From Massilia rhizosphaerae (GTDB taxonomy: Bacteria > Pseudomonadota > Gammaproteobacteria > Burkholderiales > Burkholderiaceae_D): a DNA stretch of 64,000 nt. Shown here piece by piece: positions 17,177 to 26,344 of this stretch. The notes below the pieces were generated by a model that ran no database searches, was not told the origin of the DNA, and saw only the letters and a program-made list of their open reading frames with translations. The stretch spans positions 114,667 through 178,666 of the forward strand of contig NZ_JADKYX010000014.1 of assembly GCF_016093545.1 (NCBI RefSeq). The letters are read 5' to 3'. Each line of letters begins with the position of its first letter. Position 1 is the first letter of the stretch. A program made the position numbers and the translations under genes.

Positions 17177-19546
17177 ATGATTGAACGCATCGCGCATTTC
17201 TGCATCCGCCGGCGCAAACCGGTCGTCGGCCTGCTGCTGGCCTGTACCCTTATCCTGAGCTGGTTCGCCCTGCACATCCAGGTGCGGACGGTGTTCGAGG
17301 ACATGCTGCCCTCGAAGCACGAGTATGTGAAGACCCACGAGAAATTCAAGGACACCTTCGGCGGCTCGAACATGGTCACCATCATGCTCGAAGTCGACCA
17401 GGGCGACATCTTCCGCAAGTCCGTGCTCGAGAAAGTGCGCGACCTGACCCAGGGCATGCGCGAAGTGTCCGCGGTCAACCAGTTCCAGATCACGTCGCTG
17501 GCATCCAAGAAGCTGAAGGAAGTGCATGCCTCGACCAGCGGCATCGAAAGCGCGCCCCTGATGTGGCCGGACGTGCCGGCCACGCCGGAAAAGATGGCCG
17601 AGCTGAAGTCGGCCGTGCTGCGCAATCCGCTGGTGTACGGCCCGTACGTGTCGAAGGATTTGCAGGCGACCTTGATCACGGTGGATTTCATCGACCAGAA
17701 AGTCGATTACGCCACGGTCTTCAAGGAGATCGATGCGCAGATCAGGAAGGTCGACGACGGCTCGGTGAAGATCCGCGTGGTGGGCGAACCGATCCTGTTC
17801 GGTTGGGTGAACCACTACCTGCCCGAGACCCTGCACCTGGTGTTCTACGCGCTGGGCGTCACCCTGGCCATGCTGTTCGTGCTGTTGCGCACGTGGCGCG
17901 GCGTCGTGCTGCCCTTGCTGGCCGGCCTCGTCTCGGCGATCTGGGCGCTGGGCATTTGCGAGATCCTCGGCATCAATTTCGAGCCGCTGGTGATCGTGGT
18001 GGCGATGCTCATCACCTCGCGTGCCGTGTCGCACTCGGTACAGATCGTCAATCGCTTCGATGACGAGCTGGAGGCGCAGCCGCTGCTGGGCGACGCCGAC
18101 CTGTCCCGCACCGCGGCGCGCGTCGCGCTGGCCGACCTGTTCCGTCCCGGCATGCTGGGCGTGATCGCCGACGCCGCGTGCATGGCCGTGGTGGCCATGA
18201 GCCCGATCCCGATGCTGCAAAAGCTCACGGTGCTGTCGGTGGTCTGGGTCTCCACGCTGACCGTCAGCGCCGTGATCCTCACGCCGGTGCTGCTGTCCTG
18301 CATCCGCAAGCCGCGCGGCCACGCGCATCCGCTCGACCTGCAGCCGGTATTGCGCAAGGTGCTGGACTGCGCCGTCGGCATCACCCTGTCCCGCGCACGC
18401 TATGCGGTGCTCGGCGTGAGCCTGCTGGTGGTCGTCGGCGCCGGCGTGTATGCGCTGAACCTGAAGATCGGCGATGCCAACCCCGGCTCGCCGATCCTGT
18501 GGCCGACGGCGAAGTACAACCAGGATTCCAAGGCCATCAATGCGCGCTTCGAGGGCGTCGATCGCCTGTTCGTGGTGATCGGCGACGACGACAGGCCGGG
18601 CGTGGTCAAGAGCAACGAGGTCCTGCAATCGATGGACCGCTTCCAGCGTTTCATGGAAGTGCAGCCGGAGATCGGCGGCTCGCTGTCGATCGCGGACGTG
18701 ATCCCCCAGCTCAACGCGACGCTGCACGAAGGTAATCCGCATTACCGCGAAATGTCGGACAACGCGGCCATCAACGGCAGCCTGATGGCGATGCTGGAAT
18801 CGGTCTCCGAACCGGGCGACATGGACCGCTTCGTCGACAAGCAGTCCGCCAATGCGTCGGTCACGCTGATGTTCCGCGACCGCCGCGGCGAAACCATCCG
18901 CACCGCCGTGGCACGGATCAAGGAATTCATCGCGGCCAACCCGCTCAAGGAAGGCCATTGGCAACTGGCGGGCGGCGTCGTCGGCGTGATGGCGGCGATC
19001 AACGAGATCATCCTCTCCAGCCAGATCGAAGCCATCGCGCTGGCGCTGCTGGTGCTGGCGGTGCTGTGCACCATCGTCTATCGCTCGACGATCGCCGGGA
19101 TGCTGTTCATGGTGCCGGTCATCATTTCCAACATGCTGACCTTCGCCTTCATGGTCTGGAAAGGGATCGGCATGAACATCAATACCGTGCCGGTGGCCGC
19201 GCTCGGCATCGGCCTCGGCGTCGACTACGCGTTCTACATCGCCGACCGCATCAAGGAAGAGATCGCCATCGGCAGCTCGCCCGAGCACGCCGTCAGCCAG
19301 GCGCTGCACTCGGCCGGCATGGGCGTCATCGTCACGGCCAGCGTGCTGATCCTGAGCACGCTGTTGTGGTGGGTGTCGTCGCTGCGCTTCCAGGCCGAGA
19401 TGGGCCTGCTGATGGCCATCTGGCTCTCGGTGTCGGCCATGTCGGCGCTGTTCGTGATGCCTTCGCTGATCTATGTGTGCCGTCCCAGGTTCATCTTCGG
19501 TGCGCAAGGGGGCGAAGCCAAGGTGCCGCTGCCGCAAGCCGCTTGA
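17177..19546 (+). CDS. RND-superfamily (MMPL/HpnN-like) transporter
   Basis: A 789-residue inner-membrane protein starting MIERIAHFCIRRRKP. It shows two copies of the layout one TM, a periplasmic loop, five TM. The second bundle carries GLGVDYAFYIADR, the GxxxDY segment involved in proton relay, and the first carries VVVAMLITSRAVSHSV at the matching place. Members move hydrophobic molecules such as hopanoids, sterols and lipids between inner membrane and periplasm. It is flanked by the YCF48-like gene and the DUF1302/DUF1329 genes, and the four probably form one trans-envelope route for the hydrophobic growth substrate. Direction of transport is not evident. Confidence 0.9.
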   Translation: MIERIAHFCIRRRKPVVGLLLACTLILSWFALHIQVRTVFEDMLPSKHEYVKTHEKFKDTFGGSNMVTIMLEVDQGDIFRKSVLEKVRDLTQGMREVSAVNQFQITSLASKKLKEVHASTSGIESAPLMWPDVPATPEKMAELKSAVLRNPLVYGPYVSKDLQATLITVDFIDQKVDYATVFKEIDAQIRKVDDGSVKIRVVGEPILFGWVNHYLPETLHLVFYALGVTLAMLFVLLRTWRGVVLPLLAGLVSAIWALGICEILGINFEPLVIVVAMLITSRAVSHSVQIVNRFDDELEAQPLLGDADLSRTAARVALADLFRPGMLGVIADAACMAVVAMSPIPMLQKLTVLSVVWVSTLTVSAVILTPVLLSCIRKPRGHAHPLDLQPVLRKVLDCAVGITLSRARYAVLGVSLLVVVGAGVYALNLKIGDANPGSPILWPTAKYNQDSKAINARFEGVDRLFVVIGDDDRPGVVKSNEVLQSMDRFQRFMEVQPEIGGSLSIADVIPQLNATLHEGNPHYREMSDNAAINGSLMAMLESVSEPGDMDRFVDKQSANASVTLMFRDRRGETIRTAVARIKEFIAANPLKEGHWQLAGGVVGVMAAINEIILSSQIEAIALALLVLAVLCTIVYRSTIAGMLFMVPVIISNMLTFAFMVWKGIGMNINTVPVAALGIGLGVDYAFYIADRIKEEIAIGSSPEHAVSQALHSAGMGVIVTASVLILSTLLWWVSSLRFQAEMGLLMAIWLSVSAMSALFVMPSLIYVCRPRFIFGAQGGEAKVPLPQAA

Positions 19547-19608
19547 TCGCTGCATACAACAACAACGTGATTCCAATTCTTTTCCATGCTTCTTCCGAGG
19601 GAGACAAA

Positions 19609-21222
19609 ATGAAGCAACGCAAGACCACCCCGACGCGACGCCGCCGCCTGTGCCGCGCGCTGATCCCCACCGCAGTGATGGTGGCCGCCAGCCCGCTGGT
19701 GCTGGCCGACGACAATGGCGGCGAAGACCGCTTCCACCTCGACGGCTACCTGCGCGAGGAAGTGTCCGTCAATGCCAAGAACTGGCAGGACACGCCCAAC
19801 TACGACGACCAGGGCAAGGTCTCGATGGCGCGTACGACCTTGCGCCTGAACCTGGACTTCAAGGTGAGCGACGCCGTCACCGTCGTCGCCAAGGGCCGCG
19901 CCGCCCGCGAGATCGACACCCCGTTCCTGAAGCATCTGCAAAGCCTGGGCGCCAACAGCTACCGGGGCAAGAACCTGACGGACCTGTACAACGACGTCGA
20001 CCTGCGCGAATGGTATGCCGACATCAAGGCAAGCGACCGCGTCAAGTTCCGCATCGGCAAGCAGCAGATCGTCTGGGGCGAGACCGACTTCTTCGTCGCC
20101 AACGACCTCGCGCAAGGCTATGACGATGTCTGGCGCAGCTTCCTGGAGCCGGCCAACGAAGAACTGCGCAAGGGCAACATCATCCTCAAGGCCAATGTCG
20201 ACGTTCCCGAAGCGAACGGCGGCATCGAGGCCTTCCTTCGTCCGGGCTGGGACCGCAAGCGGGATATCGGCACCGAGATCGACGTCTACGGCGGCCGCTG
20301 GTCCAGCCAGCCCTATGCCGGCGTCGACTTCCGGAACATCGACCCCTATGCCTGGCATAACTCGAAGGCCGACATCGACCGCAAGACCGGCGGCGTGCGC
20401 TGGAGCGGCATGGCGGGCGATACCAACTACTCGGTCTCGTGGATGCGCACGTTCTACAACGCGCCGATCATGAATCCGTCGCCGACCACGCCCGTCTTCC
20501 TGCTGGGTATCCCGGGCGTGGGCGCGTCGTCGGGCGTGACGCCGACCGGCGCGACGACCACGGCCGGCAGCGCCGGCGACATCATCTATCCGATCGTGAA
20601 CGTGTTCGGCGCGACGGCCAGCCGCTACGCCGACATGGCCGATGCCGTGTTCAGTACCGAAGTCGCCTTCATCAAGAACGCGCCGTTCAACGTCGTTGCC
20701 GCGACGTCGTCGCCGATGAGCCAGTTCATCGCGCCCGGCTTCGACGGCTGGAAGACGAAGAACGTCGTCGCCGCCATGGTTCGCATGGACAAGAATTTCG
20801 CGTTCACGCAGGACCTGCTGGGCACGGAAAAGCCGATGTTCTTCTCGGTTCAGCTGTTCGACAAATGGATCCAGAAGTTCGACCGGAATGACAACCTGCT
20901 GTACAGCGTCGGCTGGGGCGGCCGCGCCAAGCGCCACAACACGCTCGTGACCACCATCTTCGACCTGAGCTACGACAACGGCCGCATCCATCCGCAGCTC
21001 GTGCTGGGTTCGGACGTGACGAATGGCGGCGGCTTCTACGTTCCCTCCCTCACGACCCAGTTGAGCAAGAACCTGCGCTGGAAGGTCGAGTACGACGGCT
21101 TCTGGGACAACGGCTATGCGAAGACGGTCAACGGTGGCGTGCCCGCCAGCGACAGGACCACGCTGTTCGGCTACCTGCATCACCGCGACCAGGTCTACAC
21201 CAGCCTGACTTATCAGTTCTAA
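19609..21222 (+). CDS. DUF1302-family outer-membrane protein
   Basis: A 537-residue protein with GAGGGAGAC before the start. It has a long basic N-terminus and a signal peptide cleaved near LVLADD (about residue 30). The mature part is rich in alternating strands (FKVSDAVTVVAKGRAAREID, VKFRIGKQQIVWGETDFF) and ends in YTSLTYQF, the aromatic C-terminal signature of beta-barrel outer-membrane proteins. DUF1302 proteins are found beside DUF1329 and RND genes in degraders of hydrophobic compounds. A role in uptake across the outer membrane is inferred from this context. Confidence 0.87.
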   Translation: MKQRKTTPTRRRRLCRALIPTAVMVAASPLVLADDNGGEDRFHLDGYLREEVSVNAKNWQDTPNYDDQGKVSMARTTLRLNLDFKVSDAVTVVAKGRAAREIDTPFLKHLQSLGANSYRGKNLTDLYNDVDLREWYADIKASDRVKFRIGKQQIVWGETDFFVANDLAQGYDDVWRSFLEPANEELRKGNIILKANVDVPEANGGIEAFLRPGWDRKRDIGTEIDVYGGRWSSQPYAGVDFRNIDPYAWHNSKADIDRKTGGVRWSGMAGDTNYSVSWMRTFYNAPIMNPSPTTPVFLLGIPGVGASSGVTPTGATTTAGSAGDIIYPIVNVFGATASRYADMADAVFSTEVAFIKNAPFNVVAATSSPMSQFIAPGFDGWKTKNVVAAMVRMDKNFAFTQDLLGTEKPMFFSVQLFDKWIQKFDRNDNLLYSVGWGGRAKRHNTLVTTIFDLSYDNGRIHPQLVLGSDVTNGGGFYVPSLTTQLSKNLRWKVEYDGFWDNGYAKTVNGGVPASDRTTLFGYLHHRDQVYTSLTYQF

Positions 21223-21245
21223 CTCATTGCACCCGGAGAGCAATC

Positions 21246-22496
21246 ATGAACGCAACAACCCTGTACCGCCCCCTCGCGGCCGCGCTGATCGGCGCGGCTT
21301 GCCTGCCGGCACTGGCCGCCGACCTGGCCGAAGGCACGGTGATTTCCGCCGCCAACATCGACCAGGTCAAGAACGGCACCTTCGAAGGCCACACCATCGG
21401 CAGCATGCTGACCGACAAGATGGAATGGCGCATCCGCAACAGCGGCTGGAAGCTCACGCTGGCCCATTCGAAGAAAGTGGCGCTCGACCCGCGCTGGGTC
21501 GCGGCCAGCAAGGCCAATCAAGGCAAGACCAGGATCAACGAAGCCACCTGCAAGGTCGACGGCTGGAAAGCGGGCGAACCGTTCCCCGACATCGACGTGA
21601 AGGATCCGGACGCGGCGAAGAAAATCGTCTGGAACCTGCACCTGGGATCGCTGCTCGGCGACGTTTCCTCCGTGCCGAACTTCACGCAGCTGCTGATCGA
21701 CGGCAAGAGCGGCATCCACGCCGAACTGGTGGCCGAATTCACCCGGTTCACGATGAAGGGCCGCCTGACCGGCAACGCGTCGACCTTGGGTGACGACGAC
21801 GAAAGCGCGCGCCAGCTGCTGTTCTTCAAGTCGCCCTCCGAGGTCAAGGGCATCGGCACCTACACCATGATGTACGACTCGAAAAAGGTGCCGGACGTGT
21901 GGGCCTATGTGCCCGCCGTGCGCCGTACCCGCCGCCTGTCGGGCGGCGCATGGATGGATCCGATCGGTTCCTCCGACCAGCTGCAGGACGAGATCGACGG
22001 TTTCAATGCGCGCCCGTGCTGGTATCCGGGATACAAGCTGCTGGGCAAGCGCTGGGTCCTGGCCCCGGCCAACAGCCGCCTGGACAACTGGAATACGAAG
22101 GCGTCCGGCCAGGCCGAGAAATATCCGACGCTGGATCGTTCCGCGCCGTACTGGAACCTGAACGATTCGTTCGAGCCGCGCGAGGTCTACGTGGTCGAGG
22201 TCGCCACGCCGTCGCAGCACCCGTACAGCAAGAAGGTGATGTATGTGGAGACCGCCTATCCGCGCGTGCACTACGTGGAGGCGTACAACCGCAAGGGCGA
22301 GTTCTGGAAGTTCATCGAACTGCATTCCTACGTCAACACCAAGGCCGGCGACATCCGCACCGTGTCCGCCGACGTGATCGATTTCCAGCGCAACCACGCG
22401 ACGGTGTCGCTGATCGACGTGTCGACCTGGCGCACCAACTTCGACGCCAAGCCGAGCGACGTGTCGTTGACCCGGCTGGAATCGGCCGGACGCTGA
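21246..22496 (+). CDS. DUF1329-family periplasmic protein (LolA/LolB-like fold)
   Basis: A 416-residue protein with CCCGGAGAGCA before the start and a signal peptide ending ALAADL (about residue 24). Characteristic DUF1329 segments are visible: VWAYVPAVRRTRRLSGG, WMDPIGSSD and KVMYVETAYPRVHYVE. This family has a half-barrel lipid-binding fold related to lipoprotein carriers, and probably shuttles hydrophobic molecules through the periplasm between the DUF1302 barrel and the RND protein. It ends the envelope module; the ring-cleavage genes begin 86 bases later. Confidence 0.88.
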   Translation: MNATTLYRPLAAALIGAACLPALAADLAEGTVISAANIDQVKNGTFEGHTIGSMLTDKMEWRIRNSGWKLTLAHSKKVALDPRWVAASKANQGKTRINEATCKVDGWKAGEPFPDIDVKDPDAAKKIVWNLHLGSLLGDVSSVPNFTQLLIDGKSGIHAELVAEFTRFTMKGRLTGNASTLGDDDESARQLLFFKSPSEVKGIGTYTMMYDSKKVPDVWAYVPAVRRTRRLSGGAWMDPIGSSDQLQDEIDGFNARPCWYPGYKLLGKRWVLAPANSRLDNWNTKASGQAEKYPTLDRSAPYWNLNDSFEPREVYVVEVATPSQHPYSKKVMYVETAYPRVHYVEAYNRKGEFWKFIELHSYVNTKAGDIRTVSADVIDFQRNHATVSLIDVSTWRTNFDAKPSDVSLTRLESAGR

Positions 22497-22582
22497 CGCC
22501 GGCCTGCCGTGACAGCGAGCCCTGCGGCGCGCGGTTCGCACCGCGCGTCCGGGGCAACCCCAGAATTCATAAAAGCACCGCT

Positions 22583-23527
22583 ATGCCAATTCGTCTTGAA
22601 TGCCTCTCCCACACGCCGCTGCACGGCTATTTCGATCCGGCGCCGGACGTGCTGGCCGAGGTGGAACGCGTGGAGGCCGCCGCGCGCGAACGCGTGCGCG
22701 CCTACGACCCGGAACTGGTGGTCGTGTTCGCGCCGGACCACTACAACGGCTTCTTCTACGACGTGATGCCGCCGTTCTGCATCGGCGCGGCCGCGCACTC
22801 GATCGGCGATTACAAGAGCCTCGCCGGGCCGCTGCCGGTGCCGGGCGAGTTGGCCAGGGAACTGGCGGCGAGCGTGCTGGCGGCCGATGTCGACGTCGCC
22901 TTGTCGTACCGGATGCAGGTCGATCACGGCTGCGCGCAGGCGCTGGAAGTGCTGACCGGTGGACTGGACCGATTCCCGGTGATTCCGGTGTTTATCAATT
23001 CGGTGGCGCCGCCGCTGGCGACGCTGCGCCGCTCGCGCCTGCTCGGCGAAGCCATCGGGCGCTTCCTGGCGCGCACCGGGAAACGCGTGCTCGTGATCGG
23101 TTCCGGCGGCATCTCGCACGAGCCGCCGGTGCCGGAACTGGCCAGCGCCAATGCGGAAGTGGCGGAACGGCTGATCGCCGGACGCAATCCGACGCCCGAG
23201 GCGCGCAACGCGCGCCAGGAACGCACCATCGCCGCCGCCCGCGCGTTCGCGGCCGGCACCGCCAACCTGCGGCCGCTGAATCCCGCATGGGACCGGGCGT
23301 TCCTGGAACGCCTGGCGTCCGAGCTGCCGGCCGTCGACGGCATGACCAACGAAGCCATCACCCGCGACGGCGGCAGGTCGGCGCATGAGATCCGCACGTG
23401 GGTCGCGGCGTTCGGCGCGCTGTCCGCGTACGGGCCGTACCGCGCGTCGCTGGATTTTTATCGGCCGATTCCCGAATGGATTGCGGGTTTCGGCGCCATG
23501 CATGCCGCGCCCGCCGCGGCGGCGTAA
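22583..23527 (+). CDS. mhpB: 3-carboxyethylcatechol 2,3-dioxygenase type (LigB-superfamily extradiol dioxygenase)
   Basis: A 314-residue protein, the same length as E. coli MhpB, and very similar along its whole course: LSHTPLHGYFDPA, FAPDHYNGFFYDVMPP, MQVDHGCAQALE, GSGGISHEPPVPEL, YRPIPEWIAGFG. The residues matching the acid-base pair of MhpB are H115 and H179. It cleaves catechols with a 3-alkanoate side chain next to the hydroxyls, using Fe(II). It opens a complete MhpB-D-F-E-C set. A gene for the flavin hydroxylase MhpA is absent, so the catechol is presumably made by the Rieske system. Confidence 0.93.
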   Translation: MPIRLECLSHTPLHGYFDPAPDVLAEVERVEAAARERVRAYDPELVVVFAPDHYNGFFYDVMPPFCIGAAAHSIGDYKSLAGPLPVPGELARELAASVLAADVDVALSYRMQVDHGCAQALEVLTGGLDRFPVIPVFINSVAPPLATLRRSRLLGEAIGRFLARTGKRVLVIGSGGISHEPPVPELASANAEVAERLIAGRNPTPEARNARQERTIAAARAFAAGTANLRPLNPAWDRAFLERLASELPAVDGMTNEAITRDGGRSAHEIRTWVAAFGALSAYGPYRASLDFYRPIPEWIAGFGAMHAAPAAAA

Positions 23528-23548
23528 TCAAACAAAGAAGGAACACTG

Positions 23549-24334
23549 ATGTCTGAACAACTCGCACAAAGCCTGGCCCGCAGGCTGCGCAACGCGGAAA
23601 GCACGCGCCTGCCGGTGGCGCCGGTGCGCGAGGAAATCGCGCTCGACGACATGGCGCTGGCCTACGCCGTCCAGCAGGCGAACGTCGATGCACGGCGCGC
23701 ACGAGGGGAGCGCATCGTCGGCCGCAAGATCGGCCTGACCTCGCTCGCGGTGCAACAGCAACTGGGCGTCGATCAACCCGATTTCGGCGCGCTCTTCGCG
23801 AATATGGCGTATGGCGACGGTGAGCCGATGCCGCTGTCGCGCCTGATCCAGCCCAAGGCCGAAGCGGAAATCGCCCTCGTGCTCGAGCGCGACCTCACGC
23901 ACGACAAGCACACCTTCGCCGACATCATTTCCGCGACCGCGTACGCGCTGGCCGCGATCGAAGTGGTGGACAGCCGCATCCGCAACTGGGACATCCGTTT
24001 CGTCGATACCGTCGCCGACAACGCGTCGAGCGCGCTGTTCGTGCTGGGCAGCCGCCCGGTGCGGCTGGCCGGTCTCGACCTCGTCGCGGCGACGATGACG
24101 CTGTCCCGCGACGGCGAGGTGCTGTCGCGCGGCAGCGGCGCCGCCTGCCTCGGCAATCCGCTGAACGCCGCCGTCTGGCTGGCCGACATGATGGTGAAAA
24201 TGGGCACGCCCTTGCGTGCCGGTGACGTGGTGCTGACCGGCGCGCTCGGCCCGATGGTGCCCGTCACGCAGCGAGGAACGTTCACGGCGCAGATCGACGG
24301 ACTGGGCAGCGTGAGCGCGGTATTTACGGAATAA
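23549..24334 (+). CDS. mhpD: 2-keto-4-pentenoate hydratase
   Basis: A 261-residue fumarylacetoacetase-fold hydratase preceded by AAAGAAGGAACACTG. Family features are GRKIGLTSLAVQQQLGV, the acidic metal-ligand stretch PKAEAEIALVLERDL, and EVVDSRIRNW. It hydrates 2-hydroxypenta-2,4-dienoate to 4-hydroxy-2-oxovalerate, the common step after C-C hydrolysis of meta-cleavage products. The related 4-oxalocrotonate decarboxylase cannot be fully ruled out, but the neighbours match mhpD. The acetaldehyde dehydrogenase gene follows after six bases. Confidence 0.9.
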   Translation: MSEQLAQSLARRLRNAESTRLPVAPVREEIALDDMALAYAVQQANVDARRARGERIVGRKIGLTSLAVQQQLGVDQPDFGALFANMAYGDGEPMPLSRLIQPKAEAEIALVLERDLTHDKHTFADIISATAYALAAIEVVDSRIRNWDIRFVDTVADNASSALFVLGSRPVRLAGLDLVAATMTLSRDGEVLSRGSGAACLGNPLNAAVWLADMMVKMGTPLRAGDVVLTGALGPMVPVTQRGTFTAQIDGLGSVSAVFTE

Positions 24335-24340
24335 GGAATC

Positions 24341-25288
24341 ATGATGAACAAGAAACTCAAGGCCGCGATCATTGGTAGCGGCAACATCGGCACGGACTTG
24401 ATGATCAAGATCCTGCGGCACGGCAAGCATATCGAGATGGGCGCGATGGTCGGCATCGACCCGAACTCGGACGGCCTGGCGCGTGCGTCGCGCATGGGCG
24501 TCGCGGTGACGCACGAAGGCGTGGAAGGGTTGACCCGCATGCCGAACTTCGCCGACATCGACATCGTCTTCGATGCGACGTCCGCCTCGGCGCACGTCAG
24601 GAACGACGCCTTCCTCCGTACATTGAAGCCCGGCGTCCGCATGGTGGACCTGACGCCGGCCGCCATCGGCCCGTACTGCATCCCCGTCGTGAACGGCGCC
24701 GCGCACCTGGAAGCGCCGAACGTGAACATGGTCACCTGCGGCGGCCAGGCGACGATCCCGATGGTCGCGGCCGTCTCGCGCGTGGCCACGGTCTACTACG
24801 GCGAAATCATCGCCTCGATTTCCAGCAAGTCCGCCGGCCCCGGCACGCGCGCCAACATCGACGAATTCACGGAAACGACGTCCCGGGCCATCGAGCAGGT
24901 CGGCGGCGCGCAAAAGGGCAAGGCCATCATCATCCTGAACCCGGCCGAGCCGCCCCTGATCATGCGCGACACCGTGTATTGCATGACCGAACTGGACGCC
25001 GACCAGGACGCCATCCGCCAATCGGTCAAGGACATGGCCGCCGCCGTCCGGGAATACGTGCCCGGCTATCGCCTGAAGCAGGAGGTGCAGTTCGACCGCT
25101 ACGAGGACGGCCTCAACCTGCCCGGCATCGGCAGCCAGCCCGGCCTGAAGGTCTCCGTCTTCCTCGAAGTCGAAGGCGCGGCCCATTACCTGCCGGCGTA
25201 TGCCGGCAACCTCGACATCATGACCAGCGCGGCCCTGAAGACGGCGGAGCGCATGGCCGAGCGCCAACTTTCCGCGGCAGCGGCTTAA
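24341..25288 (+). CDS. mhpF: Acetaldehyde dehydrogenase (acylating)
   Basis: A 315-residue protein (a second ATG one codon later is equally possible). The nucleotide-binding fingerprint is AIIGSGNIGTDLM, and the acyl-thioester cysteine is C133 in NMVTCGGQATIPM. It converts acetaldehyde, channelled from the aldolase partner, with CoA and NAD to acetyl-CoA. The adjacent aldolase gene, 13 bases downstream, encodes the other half of the known bifunctional complex. Confidence 0.95.
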   Translation: MMNKKLKAAIIGSGNIGTDLMIKILRHGKHIEMGAMVGIDPNSDGLARASRMGVAVTHEGVEGLTRMPNFADIDIVFDATSASAHVRNDAFLRTLKPGVRMVDLTPAAIGPYCIPVVNGAAHLEAPNVNMVTCGGQATIPMVAAVSRVATVYYGEIIASISSKSAGPGTRANIDEFTETTSRAIEQVGGAQKGKAIIILNPAEPPLIMRDTVYCMTELDADQDAIRQSVKDMAAAVREYVPGYRLKQEVQFDRYEDGLNLPGIGSQPGLKVSVFLEVEGAAHYLPAYAGNLDIMTSAALKTAERMAERQLSAAAA

Positions 25289-25301
25289 GCGGAGGATTAC
25301 C

Positions 25302-26327
25302 ATGTTCGACAAGACAAAAAAGATTTACGTTTCCGACGTCACCCTGCGCGATGGCATGCACGCCATCCGCCACCAGTACAGCCTGGAACAAGCGGTGCGG
25401 ATCGCCAAGGCACTGGACGACGCGAAGGTCGATTCCATCGAAGTCGCGCACGGCGACGGCCTGCAAGGTTCCAGCTTCAACTACGGTTTCGGCGCGCACA
25501 CCGACCTGGAATGGATCGAAGCGGTCGCCGGCGTGCTGAAGCATGCGAAAGTGGCGACCCTGCTGTTGCCCGGCATCGGCACCGTCCACGACCTCAAGAA
25601 CGCCTACGATGCCGGCGCGCGCATCGTGCGCGTCGCCACCCACTGCACCGAAGCGGACGTCTCGAAGCAGCACATCGAATACGCACGACACCTCGGCATG
25701 GACACGGTCGGCTTCCTGATGATGAGCCATATGACCACGCCGCAGAACCTGGCGCAGGAAGCGAAGAAGATGGAAAGCTACGGCGCGACCACGATCTACG
25801 TGGTGGACTCGGGTGGCGCGATGAGCCCGTACGACATCGCCGACCGCTTCAAGGCCTTCAAGGACGTGCTGCGGCCGGAGACGCATACCGGCATGCACGC
25901 GCACCACAACCTGTCGCTCGGCGTGGCCAATTCCATCGTCGCGCTGGAAAACGGCTGCGACCGCATTGATGCGAGCCTGGCCGGCATGGGGGCGGGCGCC
26001 GGCAATGCACCGCTGGAAGTCTTCATCGCCGCGGTCGATCGCATGGGCCTGAACCACGGCTGCGACGTCAAGAAGCTGATCGATGCGGCCGAGGATATCG
26101 TGCGCCCGCTCCAGGAACGCCCGGTGCGCGTGGACCGCGAAACCCTGGCCCTCGGTTATGCCGGCGTCTACAGCAGCTTCCTGCGCCACTCCGAAGCGGC
26201 GGCGCAGAAGTACGGCCTGCCGGCGTTCGACATCCTCGTCGAACTGGGCAAGCGCCGCATGGTCGGCGGCCAGGAAGACATGATCGTCGACGTCGCGCTG
26301 GACATGTTGAAGCAGAAGGCCGCTTGA
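25302..26327 (+). CDS. mhpE: 4-hydroxy-2-oxovalerate aldolase
   Basis: A 341-residue HMGL-like TIM-barrel aldolase preceded by GGAGGATTACC. Active-site residues R16, D17 and H20 lie in VTLRDGMHA, and the metal site in GMHAHHNLSLG. A C-terminal communication domain follows for contact with the dehydrogenase. It splits 4-hydroxy-2-oxovalerate into pyruvate and acetaldehyde and passes the aldehyde directly to MhpF. Full length and intact. Confidence 0.95.
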   Translation: MFDKTKKIYVSDVTLRDGMHAIRHQYSLEQAVRIAKALDDAKVDSIEVAHGDGLQGSSFNYGFGAHTDLEWIEAVAGVLKHAKVATLLLPGIGTVHDLKNAYDAGARIVRVATHCTEADVSKQHIEYARHLGMDTVGFLMMSHMTTPQNLAQEAKKMESYGATTIYVVDSGGAMSPYDIADRFKAFKDVLRPETHTGMHAHHNLSLGVANSIVALENGCDRIDASLAGMGAGAGNAPLEVFIAAVDRMGLNHGCDVKKLIDAAEDIVRPLQERPVRVDRETLALGYAGVYSSFLRHSEAAAQKYGLPAFDILVELGKRRMVGGQEDMIVDVALDMLKQKAA

Positions 26328-26344
26328 GGCCGGAGGAATCGCAT

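Noticed and set aside
16979..19576. 865-residue minus-strand frame
   Set aside because: Lies fully over the RND transporter; His/Gln/Asp-rich mirror composition, no start signal, no motif.
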